Of a stretch of DNA of 64,000 nt, positions 49,608 to 60,400 are shown piece after piece. A program made the translations under genes and the position numbers. Source of the stretch: Spongilla lacustris (Eukaryota > Porifera > Demospongiae > Spongillida > Spongillidae); assembly GCA_949361645.1 (NCBI GenBank), contig OX442430.1:7066081-7130080 (forward strand). The letters are read 5' to 3'. The notes under the pieces are model-generated. The model saw only the letters and a list, made by a program, of their open reading frames with translations, did not search any database and had not been told where the DNA came from. Within the stretch, counting starts at the first letter, position 1. Every line of letters starts with the position of its first letter.

Positions 49608-52596
49608 TGATGTAGTTGGCAGGATGTCATAATGTCTGTGAGGAGATGGAAGCTGGGAGTGTGATTCAGTAAATTTCAGAACTTGGGATGATGCAATGAA
49701 AGTACTTTGGTTGAAAGCGCAGTTCATTAGTCGAGCCCAAGTAGCGATGCAGTGGCTTTCCAAGGAGACTTTCGAAGACTTCCTGATGTTGAAGAGAGAA
49801 AATGCAATGGAGAATATTTGAAAGGCTGAAGCGGAGTGACTAGACTTGGCATGATTTCGCCGACAACTTACACGGGCTGATTGACAAAATACCAGATGTG
49901 CAGGAGGAAGCACAACAACAATTAGCAGTGATGCTATATTTAGAACAATTACATATGTATCTGACACACATCAGTGTGAGGCAGAAACACCTTAAAACCC
50001 TAGCATAAGCAGTCGCTTTAACACTAGAGATGCTATTTCTTCAGGTGCAAAGAGGCTAAGGTCATCGTTACAGGTAATACACAGACTGAGAATTTTAAGG
50101 CCCAGGGTTTGTGACCACTCTGCTACAGAAAACTTGAAGACATGCTGGCCAAGGCACACATGCATATGGGAGTCGAGAAGAAAAGAAATGATGCACAAGA
50201 GGGATACGCCCACAGCAAACAAGTGCTACAAACCGATTCGTTATCTGCTTAAAAGATCCCAGCAAACATCAACAGCTAAGCCTGACCGGACATCACTTGG
50301 TGGGAGTAGACGGGACACCTTTGACGATTCTTGCAACTGCTGGAGTTGGTATCAGAATTGAACATTAACTGTTTTATGCAGACCTTATCGTCCTGGAATG
50401 CCTCACAACTGATGCTATATTTGGACTGGATTTTCTTCAGGCCAACCGGTGCATCATTGATACCCACAGTCAGTTTGCTGATAGGAACTGACATGAAGTT
50501 GCCACTCAGTGTTACCCTGAATGAAGCAGCTGCTCATGTCACATTAATGCCCTGTACTGAACTTGGTGTGATGGCAAAGGTACTGGAACCAATGCCAGCT
50601 ACCAGTATGGGTTGTGGAGGGTGCGGTGACTACCCATATGTCCATCAGGGTGGTGCATGGACTGGTACATGTACGTCGAGGTGAAGTACCAGTGGGAATA
50701 CCGATCCCATCAATGGAGCCCACAAAGGAACCCAAATTGCCACAATGGAACAGGTTAATCAAGCCGAACTGTCATCCACACAAATGGCTTCAACAGTAAA
50801 TGAACATTCAATACAGAGGGAGAGAATACCTGTGCTGCATTGTGCAAAGGTGTGGACAAGGTCTCATGGATGGAGATTACTCTTGCTCCTACAAGAGTAT
50901 GGGAGCATTGTTGCTGTTAAAAAGAACAATCCAGACCCGGCCTAACAAAGTGCGGCACTCTTAACTCCACAGGAAATTCCCATTCACTTTGATGTATTCC
51001 TGCTGCTAGGTTCATAAAGACATAATTCAGTCATCAGTTGTTAGTCCTTGGGCATCACCAGAGGTACTGGTCCCTAAAAAAGATGTCACACTTCGATTGA
51101 CTACCAGCAGCTGAATCCATCACATCTAAAGACATATATCTTCTCCCACGTATAGATGAAACTTGCTGGGTTAGTGTGGTTCGTTACATTGGACTCTTGT
51201 TCTAGCAGGCATGCAGTGGGTCACAAGTGTTTGGTCTATTTCGATGACACCATCACTGCGGGGTTAAAGCTTCAGCCCACCAAATGCTAAGGTGAAATAC
51301 CTGGGACACGTGATATCTGAAGGAGTTGCAGCAAAACTTACAAAGATGAGCAGGTGAAACAATGGCCAACACCTTTAGCAGCCAAAGAGGCTCAAAAGTT
51401 ATTGGAACTGGCTAGCTACTATTTATCCAGCCCTTTGCAGAAAGTGAAATCATTGCATCATTTTAATGTAGCATTTCTTAAGGGTGAACTGGCCTTCCAA
51501 GAACTGAAATATTGTTTGGTCACTGCCCCCATCTTGTCATACCCAGATAAAAGTAACTGGACACAGATAAAAGTAACTTTGCACTGGGAGCTGTTATAGG
51601 TTCAAGAGGATGGACATGAGAGGGTTATTGCATAAGGTAGTCGCTTAGTGCAACTACCTTATGTAGAAAGAAGATGCTGTGCCACAAGCTGTGAACGCCT
51701 TTCTGTGGTCACCTATGTAAAGCAATTCAGGAATTCCATCAATATCTGTTAGGTCGCCATTTTAAGCTTCGGACTGACCATGGGTTTCTAAAACTTTAAT
51801 TAACCAGAACGATAGTTACATGATATGTGTAGCTTGCTAGTTGCAGAGACTTCAACAATATGATTTTACCATCATTCATTGCTGTGGTCGAAAGCACTGT
51901 ACATGTAATGCTGATGCAATATCTCGGATACCCTGTTCACTGTGTGGCAGAAGTGAGCCCAATCTCACTATCTTGTATTTCAATGGTGCTTGGTGAGGCT
52001 TCAGAAGGTGATGAATGCACTATACGAGAAAGCCACAATTGGAGGATAGTGAGATTGGCCCACTTCTTTTGGCTATGGAGGCTGGAGTGAAACCAGAGCT
52101 TCGTACAGTTCAAAGCTATACTATTTCCAGTTCTGGGACCAGTTGTATGTGCAATTACGACATCCTATGGAGAAGGCTTGAGAACAAAGATGCATCATGG
52201 AAGAGAAAGCATTGCACAGTTGGTCATTCTGAGAGCAAAATATTCTGAAAGAGATTCACAGCAGCTTGACCAGTGCACACTTAGGAGAAGAGAAGACATT
52301 ATCCAGGTTAAACGAGCAATTTGATTGACATGGCTGGGCATTACAATGATGTGACTGCATGGTGCAAGAGGTGTGAAGCAAGCCAAACTGCCAGTGGACC
52401 TCATGTATGGCATGGAGTGCCAGACGTTCACCCCCTGAATATGCTGCTAATTTGAAAAGAACATTGCAAAAGGCATATGAAGTTGCTCAGAAGCACATTG
52501 CGCATTGGAGAAAACCAACAGTTTCAGAAGGAATAATATAACCAGAAAGTCCATGATTACCATTTTGTGTAGGAAATCTTGTCTGGCTATCATGTA

Positions 52597-54535
52597 GGGG
52601 AGACCGGGGCCGGTTGTCACAATTTTTGTACCTCATATTACCCCACGATTTTGAATGTGCCAATTAAATTAACAGTCATTACATAATAAAAGGACATCAT
52701 CTACGCACACTTTGGCTATTTCAGTTTATTTTTAAAAGCAATCACATTTGTAAAATTCCGGATTACAAATATTGGGTACCGTTGTGACAACCTGCCCCAT
52801 GCCCGGGTTGGTTGTCACACTTTTGAATTTTATTTATTATCAAGCTCAGCAGAAAGCCCTATCATTTTTTCTCTCCTACCGTTAACATATCAGTTCCAAA
52901 ACATACAGTCAATTACATGTTATACATCTAAGTGAAAAGTTCCTGTGGTATTCTCAGATCCCTTTCCTCTTCCTCTTGTCTGTGTGGTGGTGTCCTGAGT
53001 TTCCTTTCCTCTTCCTCTTGTCTGGGTGGTAGTTTCCTCAGTTCCCTTTCCTATTCCTCTTGTCTGGGTGGTTGTTTGCTTGATAGCCCTAACCTTTCCT
53101 CTTCCTCTTGTATCTATGGAGCCCTTCCCTTTTTTGTTTGCTAAAGCTGCTATTACAGGAGAATCTGTTAAAATCGATGATCTCCTTGTTCTGTTGCTTG
53201 CAGCTTTTTTGCATGGTGCTGCTTTTGAAAAAGGTAGCACATTTTCATGGGATACATGTATGTGCCAGGAAGCATAGCTGGTAGAGCAGAGACCAAGAGG
53301 CACAGGTAAGCCAGGAGGAGCAACAATGCATAGAAGTTCATTAACTAGGTCAGGTCTTTCAGAAATTATCCTTTGTGGTGTAGGTACACAATAATAAGAC
53401 CCACTGCTTATGCCAATGGACACTTCTGGATTAGTATCAGATTGATTTGTTGGAGAGACAGAAAGTGCCATTGGATAGTCTGTGGTGAAAGCTGCAGCAA
53501 AGTCAGCCTCCTGGAATATGTCTCTGTCAAAAGGTGATATTCCAGCCACTTTGAATCCAGCCATAATGTTGCTTGCTGCACGAGGAAACGCAAGTGACAA
53601 AATTCCTGGAATGTCATGATCATAAATTGCTTGTGGTTTGCGTATTGACAATGAAGGATGACGTTTCAGAAATGCAGTGAACCACTCAGCACCAGCTAAT
53701 TTTCTCTCTAACCATGTCTTGTGCATTGGCAGGTTATTAGCTAATGCTAGCTGGTAAGCAAACTTCCGTACTTCTTTCGGTGAAATATTTCAGAAGTACA
53801 CAAAATGTACCGGACAAGCTCTTCCTCCAGTAAAGGCGTAAAAATCTTTTTTTCGATACCCAATTTCTATTGAAGGCTCACCATGATGCCCTGTTTGTAC
53901 ATCAGTTAATTTATTGCAGTATCGAAACAAAGTTTGATAGTTAATTTCGAAGTCTCTAGCTGTACCTTGGACAGATTTGTTGTCAAATCTCACCAGGCGA
54001 ACAGCACGCAGCATCACATCTGACTTTACAGAGCTTCTTTGTGTCTTTCTCAGGAAGTTTCGCGGCATTTTAGAGAAGTGAAATTATTATTATTCTTCAT
54101 TAAAAGACATCCGGCACTTGGTTGATTGTGACAACTAACCCCATGCCCTGTTGTGACAACCATTCCCGTCATGACACGGTACATAAAATAATATTTTTTG
54201 CTCGAATGGAATAGGCATTTGGATTTTTAATGCATGTACAAGCAAGTCCATATTATGCTCGTTTTACAGATTATTAAAACTACGTTTTGCCAATCATTGA
54301 TTGCAATATAATAGTTTCTATAGAAAAACACATCATTGCGCGCGGTATGGTAAAAAAACACAAAATCTATCAAATATACTCAGTTGCATATGGGATTGTA
54401 TTGGATTTTTGTATTTAAGCACAGTATATTAGTACCTACATTTCATGTATACATTATATATTTTTATCACCCTTTTTTGCAAAGACATAAAATTTGTGAC
54501 AACCAACCCGTGTGACAACCAGCCCCGGTCTCCCC
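52597..54535 (-). mobile_element. pogo/Tigger-type DNA transposon, 1.94 kb, internally deleted
   Basis: Terminal inverted repeats beginning ggggagaccggggc are exact over the first 14 bases and match over 24 of 25, differing at one base (cggttgtcaca / tggttgtcaca). They are flanked by TA on both sides (52,595-52,596 and 54,536-54,537), the signature duplication of the Tc1/mariner/pogo superfamily. Inside both ends the motif ttgtgacaac recurs (about 52,611, 52,790, 52,808, 54,128, 54,150, 54,495, 54,511), a set of subterminal sites. It carries a transposase remnant on the minus strand and lies inside the decayed gypsy element, so it arrived later. Confidence 0.93.
52920..54068 (-). pseudogene. 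pogo-type transposase lacking its catalytic core
   Basis: One frame runs from ATG at 54,068 to TAA at 52,920 with a single in-frame TGA at about 53,787. The first ~70 residues are a psq-type helix-turn-helix (MPRNFLRKTQRSSV ... GTARDFEINYQTLFRYCNKL). Then come KEVRKFAYQLALANNLP and WFTAFLKRHPSLSIRKPQ, the CENP-B-type DNA-binding half. This jumps directly to YDHDIPGILSLAFPRAAS and GFKVAGISPFDRDIF, which normally follow the DDE domain. The ~300-residue DDE core is therefore deleted. The C-terminus has three repeats of TTTQTRGxGKG. The protein could bind the element ends but not catalyse transposition. Confidence 0.88.
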
Positions 54536-54945
54536 TATGCACTAAATGTAGATCAAAGAAGTTGCATCTGCTGATGGATAATTAAGAGGCTTTCCGATGT
54601 TAACTATTGTATTTAGGCTATTTTCCAACTAGTTGAATTACCCTATCACTTGAGGTGGTGGATGATGATGGTGATGAAATGATGGAACATATTGAAATAT
54701 GCCAAACCTCCCAGACAAAAGGCTACTGAGGTTGGGAATGGACAATGTACAATGGATCAGCCTCCAAATCATTTTTAATACCTCCAGGTATTGTTTTCTG
54801 GACATAATCAACACGTATTGTGCTAATTAGTTAAGGTCATTGGTAAGTAATGTTCTACTTCCTATGGTGTATGTATATACATGTATGGACTGCAATCATA
54901 TTGGTGTTGTGGGTTCTTTGCGTGTATTCCAATTAATTACATTAG

Positions 54946-55369
54946 AAGCATTCCATAAACATTGCAACCAGCATTATTGAACTATTTGAACTATTTGCCG
55001 ATGAGTCTACTATTAAGCTATATGCCAATGTATGCCCTTGGCATTCTACCATTAATGCAGCAGTCATCTGTTGATGTGTTTGGTTTTGCTGTCGCCTATA
55101 CCCATTTTCTCTTTTGCGATTGTTCCACACAATGCATCAGAGGAGCACGGTCAAATCAAGGGTATGCAATACACCTCCTCCCTCCATTGAACTGACAGTC
55201 TATGATACCACTGTCCATATGAACATTTGTCTATCTTAAAGTTGATTGTTATTACATGTATGTAACTGTTTCAAGTATAGCGTTAATGGTTATTGGGGTG
55301 GGTGTGATCCGAGCTGGTCTAAAACGTTGGTTGGATCAGCGACGTACTCAGCAAATGAGTAATAGGATC
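54946..55369. other. Intergenic, nothing recognised
   Basis: Follows the gypsy 3' LTR. Short ORFs here (for example from 55,256) show no family resemblance. Confidence 0.5.
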
Positions 55370-56066
55370 GCCCGTAAAGTCAGGGTCAAACTCGGGGTAT
55401 ACTTCAGTTTACTTCCCCCCCTTTTAAAGGTTAACTACAACATCTTGACACAATTAAGTTGATTGAACCCTAACGGCAAGTGCAATTAAACACGGTACTG
55501 TTGTGCATTATGAATTGACAAAGGAACCCTACTCGCTAATAACTTACCATACATACTGCTAAACCTAAGCTAAACTAGGCCCAGCTAGATGGGGGAACAG
55601 TCGACTGATCCGCTAACAAATCCAGCTAGACAGGGGAACAGTCGGCTGATCTATGAATTGACAAAGGAACCCTACTCGCTAATAATAACCCAAATTTTGT
55701 GATTTGTAAACTTACCATACATACTGCTAAACCTAAGCTAAACTAGGTCCAGCTAGACGGGGGAACAGTCGACTGATCCGCTAACAAATCCAGCTAGACG
55801 GGGGAACAGTCGGCTGATCCGGTCATAACAAATCCAGCTAGACCCGGAAATCAAATCCCTCCGTACCTTCAAAGAATGTTCCTTTCCTAAGCTCGCAGAG
55901 CCATTTGATTTCCTTTTTTATTGATATGCCCCGATGTACCCTTCGTATTCATCAGTTTAATGAATCATAAAAGTTCGAGTACATGTACCCTGATGTACCC
56001 TTTGTTTAGTTAACGTTTTAAAGGGGGGTAGTAAACTGAAGTATAGCCAAAACTCCTTGACTTCGG
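55370..56066. repeat. ~0.7 kb inverted-repeat element with internal tandem duplication
   Basis: About 55,388-55,436 read in reverse (gttaaccttttaaaaggggg, aagtaaactgaagtata) matches 56,009-56,046 (gttaacgttttaaagggggg, agtaaactgaagtata). The arms frame about 570 bp that includes a two-copy tandem duplication (55,515-55,651 and 55,655-55,820). No coding capacity; a non-autonomous transposon or foldback repeat is likely. Outer limits and target duplications could not be fixed. Confidence 0.65.
55515..55820 (+). repeat. Two-copy tandem duplication
   Basis: Both copies start 'gaattgacaaaggaaccc', continue 'cttaccatacatactgctaa', 'ggggaacagtcgactgatcc' and end 'ggggaacagtcggctgatc'. Copy 2 has about 28 extra bases after 'ctcgctaata'. 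Each copy contains a smaller internal repeat (ccagctagac.ggggaacagtc). Confidence 0.9.
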
Positions 56067-56436
56067 ATGGCGCACGCAAGCAAGGCCTCGTGATCGTACC
56101 TTCTCACCTATTAAAATACGTAATTGTTGATACTAATTAGTGGGTGGCTGACCTCTTTGAAAGATGAATCGTGACGTCGGTATTGAATGATGGGTTGCGT
56201 ACTGGTCGTAGTCGGATAATACAGTTTAGCGTATACTAACAGCTAGTGACGACAATGTTCGATTGAAGTACCGGTACGGTCCGGTACCCCGGCCATTTTC
56301 ATCATACTAGTAGGCCTAGACAATACTCATATACGGTCAATACCCCCTATTAGCAACACAGACACATAGTACGTACGTTGCCATCTTTGCCAGTACTTAC
56401 CGGTTGGTTCCATGGTGACACGCTGGATTTGAGCCT

Positions 56437-56568
56437 AGTCTCGTAAGCCAGACCTGACGTACTTAGTTGTATGATATATGTCGGACTGGGGACGAGGAAA
56501 ACATACGTTTCACTCATCCCCAGTCCACTCGCGCGTACGACGACCAAGTACGTCTGGCTTGCGAGACT
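56437..56568. mobile_element. MITE, 132 bp, terminal inverted repeats
   Basis: Ends agtctcgtaagccagac and gtctggcttgcgagact are inverted copies with one mismatch, continuing into gacgtactt / aagtacgtc. A second stem, ggactgggga ... tccccagtcc, lies inside. Related pieces occur at 24,763-24,816 and, more distantly, at 20,807-20,870, so this is a small dispersed family. Confidence 0.85.
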
Positions 56569-56599
56569 CCAGTAAGTTCGCAACCCAACGTTAGTACCA

Positions 56600-56690
56600 G
56601 CCCTCTAGTAAGTTACAACCAGCCCTCTAGTAAGTTACAACCAGCCGCCCTCTAGTAAGTTACAACTAGCCCTCTAGTAAGTTGGCAGCC
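56600..56690 (+). repeat. 22-bp minisatellite, four units
   Basis: The unit gccctctagtaagttacaac with two more bases is repeated at 56,600, 56,622, 56,647 and 56,669. The third has three extra bases before it and the fourth ends differently (ggcagcc). Confidence 0.93.
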
Positions 56691-57412
56691 CAACGTCTAA
56701 AGACTAAAGCTGCCTAAAAGTCAATGAGATCTATACTAGTTGCAACATGAGGGTAGGTACTTTAAGAAATTTTTGAAAATCAATATTACTTGAACTTTTA
56801 TGTATAGCCTAACAGAGCAAAATGAATGCACTTTTGCCAATGAAAACAGATCAGTACTAGTATTTCAAAAGTTATAGCGTTTCATCGCCGGTGACTAACT
56901 ATGCACACAATGTGAATGGACCGCGATATAAAAAACTGTGACCGCTTGACTTCTCCATGCAGCTGCCGTACAAGTATTCAAGATAATGATGCCATAATTG
57001 CATAAAGTACAACACTCTTGATAAGGCTCACAGTGTCAGTCATTACATATAAATTTAGGTCTCCCTTTATACAATCCGCTGCTAATAGCCCATATAGGGA
57101 TATTGTAATGTTCTCTCCTTCTACTTCGCAGTCATATGTAATAATTACTTTAGGACTTCTTTGATTGCTTTACACATGTTATATAGCACATTGTGATGCT
57201 ACCATAGCTGTTCAAAATACAGACCATTTATAACTGCCTGACACATTAAATAAATTGCTTAACTGATATTATAATCCTTTTACATTCCGAGGTATCTGGA
57301 AATTTATTAGATAATTCTATCTTCCTCCTTAAATTGCTTTCTTCTTATCTTTAGGTCTCTGTTCTTGTAATATTAAAATGTTGTGACTAGTCTTGAGCAC
57401 AAATGATATCCT
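56691..57412. other. Interval between minisatellite and LRRK copy D
   Basis: AT-rich, no gene or repeat recognised. From about 57,390 similarity to the region downstream of copy C (39,500 on) begins, including 'cttgagcacaaatgatatcc'. Confidence 0.5.
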
Positions 57413-60400
57413 TTAATTTATACGAGTATTTTGTACAGCATTTGATCTGCGGCGGGTATATAACGTAGGCCTATGCTTCAAATGTTTTGATTGCTTCGCA
57501 CTCTCTTGTGGGCCAGCCTGTCTGGGACATAGAGAAGACCACAGGAACATGTGGGTGGCGTGTGATGAGGTAGTGAGTAGCTTAATGCGAGGAGTGGTGT
57601 CGTAACCAGACACTGGCTCCCCAGGGGGATTCAAAGATGGTGGAACATTCTCAGAGCCTTCGAATATTCCGGTGTATTGCTCTCCAAAGCTGATAATCAA
57701 ACTTGCAGTGTTGGAGTCTACTTGAACTAGATATAAAAAAAAACATTAGCAAAACTGATGCATGTTGTGGATACCCTATAGCTTAAAAGTGCAACAACAA
57801 CAATAACAACAAAAACACCAATGGCTAAAATTAACAGAATGCATGCTCTCTATAGTGTGATGTGACTTACGTTTTACATCTTGGGGGTCCAATAGAGCCC
57901 CTACAAGGTATTTGACTGGTGTCTTTGAGGCATTGACAGTCCAAAGAGCTGTCATATCACCAGGGTTGAGGGCCAGCAGGACTCCGCCCTCAGTACCAAC
58001 ATAGAGGACATCTCTCCAATGTAGTAATGATGTCACCTTGCTGTTTTCATCTTAAACAGAAACATAGAAATGATAGAACAAATGACTCCACCAGTATTTA
58101 GCATGTGGATGTTTTATATTATTGTGTACATGGAGCATATAAAATAGCACAGGTACATGCATTGTATATGTCCCATGACTGCCAAAAAAGTCAACCATGT
58201 ACTTACAGTCTTTGTCGCACAAGTTGCTGCAGAGGTCGTAGCAGTCACATATAGCTGATCTTTCCATTTGGTCAACATCCCACTTCTCTATGTATGCCCT
58301 GTGGCTGAGCACAAGATGTTTCAGACTTCTGTCACTGGCTTCACCCAGAGGCTCCATGTGCTCTACTGTGCTGTTAGTGTACATCCTAAATGTCTCACTA
58401 GTTATGCCACAAGTGGAGATTCTCAATGACTTCAATTTAGACTCCACCGAATACCACAAATGTACTTCTCTGCCCTTCTCAGCTACCTTCACAAGCACAG
58501 CTTCAGTGAAACGTTCAGCATAAGGTTGTGACAGGATGGGTTTAAAGTCATCAAAACTTTGACAACTGCCAAATACATGCACATCGCTGTCAGTTATAGC
58601 CACAACAACATCTTCTGAAGAGCTGTAAAGCAATTTTTGGACACAGTCTTTACTCTCCCACTTGCCTATCCTGCAATTCTTTTTGGCATCATAAATGCTT
58701 AGCTGCTCTCCAGTGGGGAGAGTTCTGCTCACCCAGACTTGGTCGTGTGCAGTGCACAGGATTGAGATGCACTCTCCCTCAAGTGGCTCCACATCCTGGA
58801 AAAAAAAGAAGAAGAAATGCATATAATTTCCTGGTACTATAGAGGTTAGCATCCATGCGTAGCATTATATACTGGCATTTTGACCTACCTCTATCATTTG
58901 GCCATTTGTTTGACATTCAATATGTTTAAGTCTGTCCTTACTTGCAAACCAGATGTCCAGAGATGGCGATTTCGTAGATGACTTCTTGGTTAGGCTGAAT
59001 GGGCTCAAGTATCCAGGAGCTGATAGTGAAGGCTGCTTCTCACCAGACAATGATGAAGTAAATGAGCGACCTTTCAGACTGAACCTGGTGTATGCAGCTA
59101 CTGCATGTATGCCAGCATCCTCGCTGGAGATTGGAAAGGCTGAAACAAGTTGAGAGGTGACTCTTTTCTCCAGTGCTGTGAGCACTTCTTTAATATCAGG
59201 CCTGTGGTAAGGATGTTCACTCCAGCACCAGCACATCAGTTCCAGCAGCCAGAGGGAGGGAGGGCATTGCTGATGGTATGAACCAGGCTTATAATTATTG
59301 AGTACACAAATCATTGCCTTACTTTGAACGATAAAGAAGGTCTCTTTCTCTCTTCTAATAAAGAGCTGATTGGTCTTGTCTCATTCTGGAAAGGGTTTTC
59401 AAAGGTGAACAGGTAGTACATGAGCATTCCAAAAGAATAGACATCTAGCTTTGTGTTCTGGCTCAGCTGACCACCATGAAGAAGTACTTCTGGTGGTAGG
59501 TATGGAGGTGTGCCATCCTCCCCTCTCACACCCTGGGGAGTGTACTGTTGACATATCCCATAGTCAGCAAGCTTGACATAAACTTCTGAGTCAGAATTCC
59601 ATTGTGTTTCTGGAAGTGGGTATTTCCACACCAATATGTTTCCTGGTTTAAGGTCACGAAATATGAACTTCTTTGAGTGGATGTAGTCGAGAGCCTTGGC
59701 AACCTGTTAGTTGAGGGAAGCTTACATCTCTCTATAAGAAATCAACTTTATATGTGTGCTGTTGTATTAAGGATCAGCTGTTTGATTTGGGGATAACTTT
59801 TTCTTGGTCAAAAGTTGCAACCTACATGCAATACCATGACCGTTCTATTTGTTTATGTTAATCATCATAGTTGTTGATGGCAACATGAATACATGGTGTG
59901 AGACTATCAAACTGAAATGGTATGACCGTAAGGCTATACGATAAATACTAGTGGAATTATTTTGCATGGTACATAACAATAGATCAATTTAAAGTACTAC
60001 ATATATGTTATGTAGATCAGAAATTGTTCTTATTAGCAAATTTATTATCTTACCTGTACCAAAGTTGAGTTCAGGGTCCAAACATTCAGTTTCACATTCA
60101 CCTGTTGGTGGAACTTCTCCACACATGCTTTGAGGTCACCAAGTGGAGCCAACTCCAGCAGGAGCATCAGAGGTGCCATGGCAACGCCCACCAGTCCAAG
60201 GATGTTATCATGGACCAGTCTACTCATCACTCTTGCTTCCCTGCTGGCCTGTTGGTACTTTTCCCATGCTGAAGATTCAACTGGACCAGAAGGGTCCTCA
60301 GTCACAACAAATGTCTTGATGGCAATTCTCTGGGAATCTTGTACCTGAGGGATACAAAATGAACCTCATGTTCACTAACTGTTTTTTTATGTTACATTTC

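Larger units (their letters stand above)
49490..54945 (+). mobile_element. Decayed Ty3/gypsy LTR retrotransposon, split by a DNA transposon
   Basis: Degenerate LTRs at about 49,490-49,607 and 54,808-54,945 share 'attggt.agtaatg', 'ctatggtgtatgtat', 'atcttat.ggtgtt...ctttgc' and 'attccaat.aa.tacat'. Internal pieces in order on the plus strand are: gag-like (EEAQQQLAVMLYLEQLH, RQKHLKTL, VALTLEM; ~49.85-50.04 kb), post-protease (DAIFGLDFLQANRCIIDTHS; ~50.41 kb), RT (SPWASPEVLVPKKD; ~51.05 kb, and GLKLQPTKC ~51.27 kb), RNase H (ERVIAYGSRLVQLPYVERRC and TIIHCCGRKH; 51.6-51.9 kb) and integrase (MAGHYNDVTAWCKRCEASQ; ~52.33 kb). Many stops and frameshifts make it inactive. The pogo-type element at 52,597-54,535 interrupts it near the end of pol. 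Confidence 0.75.

Noticed and set aside
55256..55462. 68-residue ORF with a hydrophobic start
   Set aside because: Overlaps the inverted-repeat element, shows no conserved motif and no splice context.
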